Assembly (NCBI RefSeq): GCF_050948175.1
Contig: NC_135199.1
Span: 5,770,501 to 5,834,500, forward strand
DNA: 64,000 nucleotides
Origin: Xylocopa sonorina
Lineage: Eukaryota > Arthropoda > Insecta > Hymenoptera > Apidae
Direction: 5' to 3'
Shown: one piece after another, positions 37,800 to 50,200 of the stretch
Numbering within the stretch: the first letter of the stretch is position 1
Layout: the number at the start of each line of letters is the position of its first letter
Translations under genes and position numbers: made by a program
The notes under the pieces: model-generated
The model's input: the letters and a program-made list of their open reading frames with translations, nothing else
Told to the model about the DNA's origin: nothing
Database searches by the model: none

Positions 37800-40151
37800 T
37801 TATTTCTTCTTTTTAGATATTGTTTTAGGTGTATCTGCATTCAACATCATTGAGTCCATATTTTCAGTTACATCCATCATTTCTTCTTTTTCATCTTCCA
37901 CTTTTATATCTGAATTATTTGTCACTGGTACAGCACATTTTCGTTCTATAAATCTTTCGCGTACTAATAAAAAGATATTAAAAAATTGAAGATACAATAA
38001 ATGTTATATCACATAGAAATCTACAATTACATGTATATATACGCACCTTCCGATATTTCAAATAGATCAAATACTTTAAAATTATGTGCTTTATTGTCAC
38101 CACCCGCAGCAAACACGAAAGGATTATCTGGACTTGGTGCAAGACATAATAAAGCACCAAGATTACTTTTCTTTTCCCAAACAATACATGGTTCTAAATT
38201 GCTAATAATATCCCATACTTTTATGACACCATCGTTTGCGGCAGTAACAAGAAGTCCAGGACACGATGAGCTAAGAGATAAACCTAAAATAAATATAATA
38301 TAATAAATTCATATTGCTTTCTATTGTCACGTTATAATTAAATTATATTATTCATATTTAGAATTCATGTAAATTTACCTGTGACTTCTTGTGTGTGAGC
38401 TTCTATATTCCAAACTGGTTTATCTTGTCTAATATCTATGTACTGCACGTATCCATTAGCTGTACTAAGCTAAGTAAAAAATAACACTTGAATTAATTTC
38501 AGCTAATGTATCTATATAAAAATATAAATCTTATTCTTAGTGTAAAACTTAATAAATTTTTACATGCTTACCACACAATAATTTGAATCAAAATGATTCC
38601 ATAATACTCTTTCTACTTCCCCTAATGCTTCCCATGATTTTGAAATAGTTTCATGTCTGCAGTCAAATAATCTCACCATTCTAAATAAAAACATGCAAAC
38701 AAAACTAAGTATATCAAAGAGTAATGAGTTACCTAATATATAAACATAAATAAAATATTTTTAAAATTAATTAAAAATTAAACGTACTTATCTGCACAAC
38801 CTGTTAGTAACTGATGCGTTTCTACTGGATGCCATTTTAATGACTGAACTTTCTCATTGAAATAAGCAAATTTGTTAACAGGAGTTCCATTTTCCAGATC
38901 CCACAATAAAACAGTTTTATCAACTGAACCACTAGCAAGTACATGTCTAAAAGAAATATTTAAAAAACAATCACATTTGTAAAGCACTAAAATTCTATAA
39001 TTAGATCTTCTTTAATTAGAATTTAATACGAACGTATAATTTTCATTCCATGTTAAATCTAAAACAGCATCCCTGTGTCCAACACGTTTTCGATTTTTCT
39101 TCTTATTTGGTTTACAGCCAAGTTTATATGCTGGTTCTAAACAATCTATTAAATCTAAATCCCATACTTCTATTATAGGAGTCATATTACCAATTGCACA
39201 TAGATTACCTGCAATATAAAACAGAAATAATTACATTCAAGCTTTATAGCAGTGCAATAGTTTTATACTTACTTGGCTTTGAATCTGATGGGTCATAGTT
39301 AAGCCATTCTATACACAATGGAAATGATGGTAACAATATGTCATGATGGCAATAAAACGAACCTTCAGTTTCATTGTATACTAAAAAATATTTAAATACA
39401 TATTTTTGAAATTATTTACAAGACTTAAAATTTCCTCCATAAAAAATCATAATATTGAATCATAGTATACCAAATACTTCCAAAATGCTAGCATCTCCTT
39501 CAACATGTCCTACTAGCACAAGATTGTCATTACTTTTAATAATGTCATCTTCCTTCTCAGAATCTTCATCTTCTCCCGTTACAAGGGGATCTTTCCCATC
39601 TTTTCCAAAACTTACAATATTACCAATATTGCAATGTACATTGTCCGCTGTAGATTGACACAAATATTGTAGAAAATTATATTACATTTAATATATAATA
39701 ACGTAATATTTATTATCCTACATTCGTCATCGTATTTATCAAAATTATATTCATCCGTTTTGGATATATCAAAGCAAGATTCCGTTTCACTTTTTTGCTC
39801 TGTAACTTCATTGTTATGCTCTGCATCTGAATCACTTTCAACATTCCTAAAAAGAAACAGTTTTACGATTATTACATACGTAGTACAAGATCGCCATGCA
39901 CGAAATACTATAATACCTACCGCAATTCTGCTTGTGTTTGTTTTATAATTTCCTCCAATTCTCTTGGAGTTAATTCAACCTGAAAGGTAAAAAGTAAACT
40001 CTGTTAGATATGATAAGAGAGGAACGTATTTTAAATCACAAGTGTTTTCATTTATCATCATACTTATCCAATTAAAACTCTGATCAACCTTTTGAGGATT
40101 TGTAGATGTAACACCTTTCTTCACCCAAGTCGTGCACGGTATTACACTCAT
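37800..40151 (-). CDS. PWP1: Periodic tryptophan protein 1 homologue (WD40)
   Basis: Eleven exons can be traced: 40089-40151, 39921-39979, 39722-39846, 39471-39647, 39273-39380, 39034-39208, 38788-38946, 38572-38680, 38379-38469, 38047-38285 and 37800-37963, about 488 residues expected. PWP1 is a nucleolar WD-repeat protein that promotes rRNA synthesis and growth (Drosophila nclb). The N-terminus MSVIPCTTWV is followed by an acidic segment and then WD blades with landmarks IIEVWDLDLID, SGSVDKTVLLWD and NDGVIKVWD, and a charged tail ending in lysines. Anomaly: exon 38379-38469 leaves one base of a codon, but the next exon, spliced at its only good AG, is two bases too long to continue the homologous frame. 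Either there is a two-base insertion at the TATAT near 38280, or an assembly error, or unusual splicing. The upstream region is shared with Asterix. Confidence 0.92.
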
Positions 40152-40694
40152 TTTTAAATTATGTATTTTTTACATTAATGTTTCTATTGGAAATATATAT
40201 ACAGCTTTCCAGGAGACTGTTAAATACTGGAGGATAATGCAATGCACGTGTTCCTTCATTAGTTTACTTCGTTGTTGGTAACGATGCGCGACCAGTTTGT
40301 GCGTTTCTTACAGAGTTGGCGCCACACGTAACATAATCAGTTTGATAGTTAACTGTAGTGGTGATTAATTCGTGTGAGCTCTCGCGCAGGGATTAACCTA
40401 CACATAAAGATCAATAGTGCAATTTGGACAAAAACTATCTAGAAAATAATCAGCTATTTAACTGTCATTATTTAACAACAATTGCTTGTATTATTAAATT
40501 TTTGTTTATATCGTTTACTATATCGGTGAGTAATTTCATTACATTTCAATTATTACGATATTGTGTTGATGTGTGTTTATACAAACTTGTCATGTTATAT
40601 TACAATTTGATAACCTCGAAAGTTAGACTTTTGGTGTGCGTCCGAATAAATAATGAGTTAATGATGATTTGTATATAAATTTCAGTTGAATAAA
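40152..40694. promoter_or_regulatory. Shared upstream region of PWP1 and Asterix
   Basis: The two start codons are 543 bp apart and divergent. Asterix appears to have a non-coding first exon ending at 40525 (donor GTGAGT) and an acceptor at 40684-40685, just before its ATG. The remaining interval of a few hundred bases must serve both genes. It includes a relic of the foldback element at 40261-40324. Confidence 0.55.
40261..40324 (+). mobile_element. Diverged partial copy of the foldback arm
   Basis: This stretch aligns without gaps to 22735-22799 of the foldback's right arm; by eye about 53 of 64 positions match. Shared blocks include AGTTTACTTCG, GCGACCAGTTTG and TGGCGCCA. The matching inverted arm is not present, so it is a fragment. 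It lies 110 bp before the PWP1 start. Confidence 0.7.
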
Positions 40695-41027
40695 ATGAAC
40701 AGTTCGGCGGATCCTAGGCGTCCAGAACGAGAAATTCGTTACAAACCTAATGTATCAAGCAGCCAGGCACAACCAGGCGACAATTCTACTCCGGATTACA
40801 TGAATATACTAGGAATGATATTTAGCATGTGCGGTTTAATGATGAGATTAAAATGGTGCGCATGGGTCGCGTTATACTGTTCGTGCATCAGTTTTGCCAA
40901 TTCTAAAGTGAGCGACGATACTAAACAAATTCTTAGTAGCTTTATGTTATCCATATCCGCAGTTGTGATGTCCTACTTGCAAAATCCACAGCCCATAACT
41001 CCGCCATGGGCATCTTCAATGCAATGA
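40695..41027 (+). CDS. Asterix: PAT complex subunit Asterix (WDR83OS homologue)
   Basis: A single coding exon of 110 residues. Asterix is a small ER membrane protein that, with CCDC47, forms the PAT complex, an intramembrane chaperone for multi-pass membrane proteins. The hallmark PRRPEREIRYKP is near the N-terminus. Two hydrophobic segments follow: MNILGMIFSMCGLMM running into WCAWVALYCSCISFAN, then QILSSFMLSISAVVMSYL. The end is the conserved PITPPW. The ATG follows the acceptor at 40684-40685 by nine bases, which fits a first intron in the 5' UTR (40526-40685). Length and sequence match the family fully. Confidence 0.96.
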   Translation: MNSSADPRRPEREIRYKPNVSSSQAQPGDNSTPDYMNILGMIFSMCGLMMRLKWCAWVALYCSCISFANSKVSDDTKQILSSFMLSISAVVMSYLQNPQPITPPWASSMQ

Positions 41028-41072
41028 AATACTTTTTAAATGACTGTGATATTCTCAGACTATTAATTATTT

Positions 41073-41078
41073 AATAAA
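41073..41078 (+). promoter_or_regulatory. Polyadenylation signal of Asterix
   Basis: AATAAA lies 45 bp after the Asterix stop codon on the same strand. Confidence 0.6.
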
Positions 41079-42631
41079 TCTTTTGAAAACGTTACATCTT
41101 GTGTAATCGATCGATTTAACTTTTTTCAACAAAATTTTATTATATACAATATTGTTTTAGGTATAGTTAAACGTTTTGTTTGTTGGCGATGTCTAGGAGA
41201 TTGAAGCGAAAATAATAGAAATAAAACAGTTAAGTTAAATTCATGTTTTGCTTATTTGAAAAGTATATTTTAATACAATGAATGAATTACTTTGCAGTTT
41301 ATCTTTTTTCCTAATGGTATTCTACAGATGTTACTTACAATATTTCTAATATTTATATAATATCTTCTAGGTGTTTAGCTAAATTTGGGATCAAATATAT
41401 TTCTTCTATCTGTTTTTTTTTTACATAAATACAATAACTTTAAAATTTTACTTCTATTAAAAGGTTAATAAAAATCATGTTTCGTAGCTCATACTTCTCT
41501 GTCACGGAATTGCATCTTCTTAATGATATATATATATATTTTACATTTTACGTGTAATTTATATACATTTTCAGTCCCACGTTTACATTCTTGAAGAAGT
41601 TGTTAAAAACGAAACTAGTGGAAATTTATCGTAATTGTATCGTGAAATAAAATTTTTAAATTCACAAGTAAGAAGTTCGTTTTCAATAATATGGACGATT
41701 ATACAAAAGATACGTTGGAATAGAACTACTTTGTTTTATTACATGTTTGTTAACACGATTAAAAAATTGTACACAAATGCATACAAAATTCTTGTACCAA
41801 GCTTCTATTGATGTAGAATAGGCCAGCAGCATTGTTTCCGTACAACCGTACATTACCACATCTTCACCGCGCTGCAACAGTTAACAGTAAAAGAAAAAAC
41901 AAGAATCAATATTCTTACAAGTAATCCCTAAATACTGATATTCCTTTTAAGTTACAAGGCATCTTGATTCACGTAAATCGTCATCCATATAACTTGCTGC
42001 CTTCTTGTTAATTTCCCTATTTGGCTTTTATTATTACCTGTATTTTTATTTAATAAATCTTTAACGTACATGTAATCAACTCTCTATATCTTATTTGTCC
42101 TTTGGTTTATCCTTTAGTTGGCAGAAAACTTTCTGAATCAGAAAATACTTTGTCCCATTCGGGACACGACTGTACAAAGAGGAAGTAGCATTTTTTTTGT
42201 CCTATGATAAAAATTGAATATTATTTAAATTTCACTATCTATCTATTTCGTTCGAGGAATTGCAGAGATTTTCTTCGTCTCGAGCCATCCGTTTACTGTC
42301 TTCGGACACCAGCGAAAGATCATATAAAAAGAGGCTACACGGATTACATGGCCCCTTCATTTTAGAATGTTTCGCAAGTTCATCCACTTCGGGGCATACA
42401 AGAATGATTCTGAACGATCACATTAAAGAATGTGATATTGGCACAGATACCTAGTAGGTGTGTACTTTAAATCTATCCTTCCTCCTTTTTTTAGGCCTGT
42501 TATACACTGCCGATTAATCGCCAATGACTTTTACGAAAATTGCTCGAGTTTTTCATAGTCGACGAAGGCGACTAGTCGCTAGTGAGTAAAAGGCTGTTAT
42601 GGTCCCCGGTCGGTCAAACTTCTCATATAAT
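41079..42631. other. Intergenic region with TA repeat and one candidate exon
   Basis: Mostly AT-rich and empty. It has a TA repeat at 41525-41540 and becomes GC-richer after about 42.24 kb. The only coding-like segment is the plus-strand frame at 42266-42454, listed separately. Confidence 0.5.
42266..42454 (+). CDS. Candidate terminal exon of unknown gene
   Basis: An open frame of about 62 codons follows a possible acceptor (TTGCAG at 42260-42265) and ends in TAG. It includes SERSYKKRLHGLHGPF and ends ECDIGTDT. Base composition is coding-like compared with the AT-rich DNA to its left. I do not recognise it, and no upstream plus-strand exon with a matching donor was found, so it may be chance. 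Confidence 0.22.
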   Translation, partial: RFSSSRAIRLLSSDTSERSYKKRLHGLHGPFILECFASSSTSGHTRMILNDHIKECDIGTDT

Positions 42632-43499
42632 TTAAACGCTGCTTTCGCCTCGACCAACCAGCGTGATCGGGTACACGTATTTCTTGCGTTTCGCGTTGAA
42701 GAAAGGCGAGCTGTGCTGTCCGTGCGTGGGCGTCGGCGATAGTCCACGCAGAAGAGGCAACGAAGCGTCGCCGCTCATTCCTGTCGCATCGAATTTCTTC
42801 TTCCACTCTGCTCCTAAATCCGTCGCCGGTGCCATCAGGCCTTTGCACTCCGGGGAACTTCTTACGCTGAGAAATACGTCGTTACTGCTATCACGTTGTC
42901 CAGAAGAGCCCTGTGGAGATGCCATCAGAATTAGTTCAATTATTACTTAACTAATAAGCGAGAAATGATTTTACGATATAGTTTCCAAATATTTAAGGCA
43001 CAGTGGAAGTAAATTAGTACCTTCGCTTCGTAAAAGTCTAAACTGGACCCGTTCGTTTCGTGCTCCTCTTCAGGGAAACCTGATTGAACCCGGTTCGACG
43101 CCTGAGACGTTCTAGACGAATGAGAAGTGTGCGACGAGGAATTCTCGGACAGATCGTCTCTGCAGCAAGCAGCCGTGCACACTCTTTGCTCTCTGTAATA
43201 ACCGATCAGGGAGTTACTCTACGATTGATTTTCTATAAATTTTATATGGTTCGCAAGTTTTTACCACACCTTCTGACAGTGATTGAATCCCGTCTTCTCG
43301 GTACTGGCGGCGGAAGACCAGCGGTTAAGCTCTTGGCGCTCTCGTAGCTCGCCTCGCTATTCCCGCTGCTCGTGTTACTGCCATTGTTCCCCTCTCTCAG
43401 GAAGTAGTTCTTCGCTGAGAGCATTGCGAAGTGAAGGTTGTTCTTCAAGTCGTCCGCCGCCGTTGACAAGTTTCCCGAGATCTTCGGGGTTCTTCTCAT
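42632..43499 (-). CDS. Uncharacterised Ser/Pro-rich protein (possible extra 3' part of DAGL)
   Basis: Three exons fit with correct phases: 43270-43499 (from an in-frame ATG), 43021-43192 and 42632-42910, giving 226 residues. I do not recognise the protein. It has proline-rich, SH3-ligand-like segments (LPPPVPRRRDS), a helical-looking stretch KNNLHFAMLSAKNYF, a serine-rich middle and the end KRKKYVYPITLVGRG. The open frame continues upstream of this ATG to about 43645 without a better start. A second frame there begins MSCFKRLFGAKIE at 43647 but stops at 43375. The unit lies less than 800 bp downstream of the last DAGL exon on the same strand, so it may be an alternative DAGL tail or an independent gene. 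Confidence 0.55.
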
Positions 43500-44272
43500 C
43501 GGTCTTGGTGGTGGTACTGGAGACGGTGGGCTGCTCGACGCCTCCGAGAGCGTTTCCGGTGTGGCCAGCGGCGCCGCTCGAGAGCTGCCGTCCCACTCGC
43601 CTCGCCGATTCGATCTTCGCACCGAACAAACGTTTGAAACAGCTCATTCAATTCGATCGATAGAAATGTAACCGCGTACACGGCAGCTGAAGAGCAACAC
43701 TATCGAATTGGCGAACCGACGACAAAACGTGAGCGAGTGTTCCTCTTAAGCTGCGACTTTTTTCGAAAGAGACGTATCCTGGTTCGAGACGTATCCGATC
43801 GAGTGCAATCAATATTTACGTGTGCGACTGCCGATGAAGCGGTGAAACGTTGCGAGTCGTGAAAGTAAGCGAATGCGAACGAGAGCATGATTTATGTATG
43901 AAATTATTTAAATCCGATGAAACAGCATTCCGATTAGTCTTACAAATATATGATTCGGATGGCGTTAAAAATGAATGAGTATCACCGTATTAGAATGAAT
44001 CAATCCCACATATATAATATTATGTACAAATTGACGGTACTTCCTGCCCTGATTCAACAGATATATTCAACAAATTTATACAAAATAAAATAGAAATCGT
44101 ACGTATGATACAGTATCGCCTAACGTAATCAGTCGACAACGTGTCGTATATTACTCTGCTCTCTTCTTTCTCCTAAAATCTTGGTCATGAGTCTATGCAA
44201 TAATCAGCGCCGATTCGACGTTCCCTCCGTCATAAACCACAGTCCCGTCATCCAGACGTAAAATTGCTATTC

Positions 44273-47200
44273 TTACGATTTATTCTCCTCGGCCCTGGGC
44301 GTGTTGAGCAATTCGCTGGCCAGGCTGACGTACTCCCATGGTATCCCTCTGGAATCGACGCTTAGCTCGCGGCCAGCCTGCGGGAACTCCGAGGGGCTCT
44401 GCAAGGACGTGAAGCTTGTCTCCAGGCAGAGCTTGTGCGGCGGCGTCCCGGCCAGATTGCTCGGATGCGACTTAACAGGGCTGGAGGACGAAAGCAACGC
44501 TCTCATTTCCTGTTCGATCTCCATCTCCTGGGTCTCGACGACCTCGCGCGCCTCCGACGCCTCCGTCGACGATGCATGACCGGAAGCCAGCCTCTGCGGC
44601 TTCGCCGGTCCCAGGGTCGTTACAACCTGACATATCCACACGCGTGTTTCCAATGTAATCGTGTCACGAACCGGTCGGACATTGTTTACGCGACGATCCC
44701 GTGTCACGTCGCGTTTTAAGGATTTTATTGCGATTCGAGAGAAGCGAAGAATTCTCTTTTGTACGAATGATAATGAATTCTAATCTGACGTTGAATTTTT
44801 GCTCGCGGTTTCGTATTCTAAGGCATTCGCAATGGTTGAGTGAACTTTTCGTACGATATTACTCAAGGGATGAATTATGTAGTAAAAAAAGAAGGAAATA
44901 AAACTTATACAGCGTCTTTGAAGTAATTTCGATGGAAGAAAGGAGAAAAGAACTTAATGAGATACGTACAAATATCACGAATTTAACAATCTAGCGTTCC
45001 CTACGCGAGAATGAATAAGTTTGAATTTATAATTTACATTGTAGGGCACGCGAAAATGGTTAACAAATATTCACCAAGAATTTAGCGTGAATAATGAAGC
45101 TATCGAAGTAGACTGATTAAATATTCAAGGAATGCTATGAAATTCGTTCACACGTGTATCGTACTAGTTGGAACAAAAATACTATAAAGTGTTCTTTGTC
45201 CGATAATAGCGACAAAAACGCGTATAAATATTCAATAATTCATCACGGTATTTTGCATGCTGTCTGCGTACGATAACTTATGATGGTCTTGAATTATTGC
45301 GTACTAAAAAATCAAATATACCATGATCGTATGTTGGGACAAACAAATGCGTGAGGTGCACATGCATGAACGACTGGGTGACAAGTACCATTCAATTGGT
45401 GGACGACAATTTTTCTGCACTAGATCATTGTATCTACGGTTTTATCGTGACAGGATACCGTTGTTACGTTTACTTTGCATATATGTAGTTAAACGAGCCC
45501 GTGTGTGCACAAGACTAAATATCTAACAATACGACAATTTACAATACGCACTATCAAGTATTGGGGATAATGTAGGTGTTTGGACGAACGTGTCGATGAA
45601 CGATCGTGAATGTGATATCTAAATATCGTGGTCGTAATTTAATCGCATGCGAGAGAATGTAATTAAAGGCGATTCTGCGAATGTGCTGCAGTAGTGGCGA
45701 TAATTGAGATATCTGTCTGCTGGACTGTTTCAGTCGCTGTAGCTTAGACCGTCAATTTGTCACGTTTCCTTCTATGACAGATAGAACGAGGCGGTATACA
45801 TATATTAATTATTAGAAAATGATTAATCTAACGTTTTAGAAAGTCGATTACCATTCTAAATAAATATTCTACTGCAAAGTACAGTTAATTGTCACTACTC
45901 AACTTGAGATATAAGTACATACATACATCCCTCACAACGGTCTGCGATATAAATAGATCTTAAAGTACAGGTTCGGTGTATGCGTTCACCTCTTGAACAA
46001 TTAATTCGATCGGTACTCGAGATAACATAGAAATGGAACATAGAGAACACTTATGACAAACATACGGTCGGCAACAACGAACACCTCCAAGCGTTTTGCG
46101 AAAAACTAGCCACTTCTTCAGCGACCTTCCTCTTTGCACCAGTAGTACCATTCCGTTTCCATTTCATTCAGATTCTACGTGTACGAATTGTGACTCCAGC
46201 GTGGCGTGTCGATTTCTACGAAACCAATTGTATGTCACGCGAGACGATTAATTAGTAACAAAATGAATACTTTGATAATGATACCACTGGCGCGCAGCAG
46301 TTCGTGAAACACACCCGTTGAAACCCAAAGACGTCAATGTACCTTGTGTCGTGGCGAGAAGAGTGTGTGGTGACATAGACGTCGGCGTCGCGGCGGTGCG
46401 AGCTCGTCGGACTACTCTGATGGTGAAGTACGACGTGTCGTTGTTCAGGCGTTGTCCGTGGGGTTGTTGCGTCCGTTGCAACCGTCGCAACCGTTGCACG
46501 CGTTCCTGCATCCCCGTCCGCAACCCCGCGATCTCTGCACCCTGACACCTAATCCACACACCACACACCTTCAGCCACATATCCTCTCCGTGAGTCGGTC
46601 ATCTCTCGCCACGAATCGGGGAAGCAACGTTTACTTTTACCTCTATTCTTGGGTCTATTGGATTACCTAATCTAATGCTACTCTAGTCGATAAATTGGTT
46701 TAATTCAGTTACACGCTACAGGGAATGTCGGAACGTCTACAGCGTCGAGGTCCAAATAGAGGAGGAATTTATAATGCAGTGGACAGACGCAAAGCGTCTA
46801 AGTCGGTGAAAGAAAATTCCAATCGATTCTCTACCCTCTCCCTTTGCCGCTGGAAACGTAACCGAATTCCACGATGCGTCCTTTCTTTCGAATTTAACGA
46901 ACTACCTTCTACAATTAAGATTGGTTGATTTATACATTACATAAACTGAGACGATAGATGCAATAGCGACGCAATGCATCGTCTCGTGCCCCTTTCGTGC
47001 ATACTACATACAAGCAAAACCAAAAGTTACAATCTCTATTATTTTACTCTTCTACTCAATCGTTATCAATGCGTCTACTTTTGCGCCTATTTTAATTGCT
47101 TCAAGCCCTTGTCGTGACGGGCAGTGCAAAGCAGATGTATCGCGTGCAGTCAAACTTCACGGCCATACTACGCTTGTACAATTATGAAATTATGTAGTAC

Positions 47201-50200
47201 AATTATAGTTTTATACAAATATATGATTATATAAAAGTGACGATCCAATCTTTTATTCCTGCGAACGAAGCAGTGCTTGTAGTATCTCGGTGTTTCAATT
47301 GTAAATTCTTAAACTATAAAACAAGCGACCTAAGTGGTTCACGTTACTATTTATAAACGTATGATTCGTACAAAGTAACGAACGTGGCATCAAGGGATTC
47401 AAATTGTAGTATTTAGTTCTTTTTCATCGTCCAAAATCAATTGGTCACCCAAAATGAATCTTATTTTTCTGGCTATTGCGTGGTCAATTAATTTTGGACG
47501 AATCTTACACAACGAACTCTTTTAAAATGCAGGAAACTTAATCTTTCATGATCATGCGAAGCGAAAACAGACTATCGCCACTTTCTGCGATTACAGCCAT
47601 TGATGAAACGAAAGCGTGATATGGAAAAGTGTGAAATTAGAGAAAATATTTGACGATTCGATACGCAAAGCCAATATTAATAGCTACGTATGTACTAGCG
47701 AGAGATTAAGCGAAATAAATGTGACATAATAACAGTACAGACAGAAGTAACAAATGCACATTTAATCGTTTCTCTTATGCGTGTATTATTTATATGTACA
47801 TCTCCATATGTACACTAAAGAGTACGGTAGAATCTCGATTGAACGAGCCAACTTATATTCGCTATTCGAATATATTATTAATTAAATATTTTGGTCAATC
47901 GACTAGTACTTTTTTCCTGGCAATCGAGATTTTACTACACCTAGGAGCGATATAAGTAATACAGCATTTACATTAACATACTTGTCTTTAACGATAACAT
48001 TTACCTGCTTTCAAACGCTCTAGGCATAGAATTAGGAGAAGCGAAACCTAATAAATAAATAAATGAATAACAACGTTTTCCTGGTACAATGTATATTGAT
48101 CAACGTAGCATACATCGAAAATTATACAGAATCAAGTTGTTCCAGTATGCAATCAAAACGACTACGAAAATATAAGAAATCCAAGTACACGGGTTCGCTT
48201 TATCTACATAACAAAGTTATAATTTTTACGTAAACAAGATTGTAGATACGAGAAAAGGATGTACCATAACTGCTTTGGTGCAATGAAATAAAACCAATGT
48301 AAATTAATGCATCGATTACACATTCTTTTCTGGCCGAATGTTTTGTACACATTGTGCACGCCAATGCTTAGTCGTTTTGGATGCAATCGATTGAAGTAAA
48401 ACTATAAAATATAAAGGAGGACGAAAAATAATAAAGGAAGAAAAAATATATAGAATTATGCGAGAAGCTACGAGTATAATTGTTTGCAAATGTTATAATA
48501 ATTCATGCAGTGTTGGAGGGCATGCTTGTGTGAGCTACTTAATTGATTTGAGAAACAGAGAAAAAGATAAACGGACTTCGTTTCTTATATAGTAACTTTC
48601 AATAATCTCCTATTACTTAATTAAATATATAATAATAAAAAATACACGACTACCTCGTACAAACATTATTGCTTCGATATTGCTATAAAGTAACTGGAAC
48701 ACAAATTATATTGTACAATAGACTATCTAGTTACACATGTCAAATGTAAATGTAAATAGGAGGTACAAAAGATTAAATAAAAACAGCAATAACGTTAATA
48801 GTGAGTTGTTCATGAATAAACAAGAATGCTACTTTATCAAAGGAAAACTACCATTAGCATACGCTACAATCATATCAGCCTTGGACGTTTTTCTATTCAT
48901 CATATGCAGAGACATTACGCAATGAATTAATCGAAATTCGCTCTAACTTAAATGTAAAAAAATCTTTTGGCTTTTTCGTCGGTCTGACAATATCATTCGT
49001 TAAAAAGTGTTAATATTCGAGAAATTTGGTCGCAACAGATGTTTCCCACAATAAATTGTCACTGGATGTGAAAATTCAGTCAATATCTAGTACTCCTATC
49101 ATTACTAATATCCGTATCACTAATCGAACAACGCATAATCGTCATCTTCCGCTCTCTCGGAACGAAGATATAAAATAACAACGATTATTCATTAATTAGA
49201 AATTTATTTCTAACATCTTATCAATTAACGTCCAATAAGTAAAACTCATGCCACTGCTCTCACATACAGCAAGAATAAAAGAAATATTGAAGATATGTAT
49301 ATAAAGAGAGTGTCTGTACGCACTATCTTTTCTTTTCAACCGATATCGTTCACGAACAACGATCGCAAAAGTGAATATTAGCATTGAAAGGTTCCCACGA
49401 CAAAGGAAATTCTGCCCCGCCAACAAAATCCACTCTACGCCTCTTTTCGTTCGTGTACCTCGACGTTGATCACAATCGTCTCGTTACATGTTCTCGTGGC
49501 GCTATGATTGCCATCGGCTTGCGCATTACCAACTGCGTCGCAATCTTTCACGTATCCATTATTTTCTACATTGACTACTACGTTTCGAGGCTTGTCCTCT
49601 TGCTTCGCGACATCCGGTTCGTCCGTAGTTTCCTCCAAGATCTCGTAATTACCCGGTCTTACCGATGGTATCCGGCTAACCGGCGTGTACAATCTCTTTA
49701 TCTGACGAATTATCGAATCGGCCTGGCTTACCTTGTTTAGCGCTTTCAGCATATTGTCCGGCATATGGTCCTGTATCATCACCGGGCTTATCAACACCTC
49801 GTCGAAATCGCACGGGCCCGCCCATAGCGCTTGGTACACCGGCTCGTGCTTGTGCAACATTTGCCTGAAATCGAAGAAAACAAAATGCACTGTTTCTACG
49901 GAACAATCATGAGGATCTAATCTTTTGATAGGGCAAATTGTTGGCTCTTCTACGGAGATGCTACGTGGAAATCATGCAACCAAATAGCGTTCACAGATTG
50001 GAACGTTCGACGCGTTACGACTCTCCGAATTGTGCATAGAGCAGTTCCTTATAGCTGAACGCGAAAACTGATCGCCCTCGAAGTGTGATAACGTTAGTCG
50101 AGTAAGTACATATTGATGTTCCGCGGATATGCACGAGTAGAATTTTATTGGTTGGTTTAACGATAAGTTCTATATGAAATTTCTACTTCGATAAGATTAA

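Noticed and set aside
46248..46580. Overlapping frames of 98-110 codons on the minus strand
   Set aside because: Two frames of the same bases are open at once, with no family features; it lies in a DAGL intron.
49384..49740. 118-codon plus-strand frame
   Set aside because: It is the antisense of the alternative DAGL exon and has no recognisable content.
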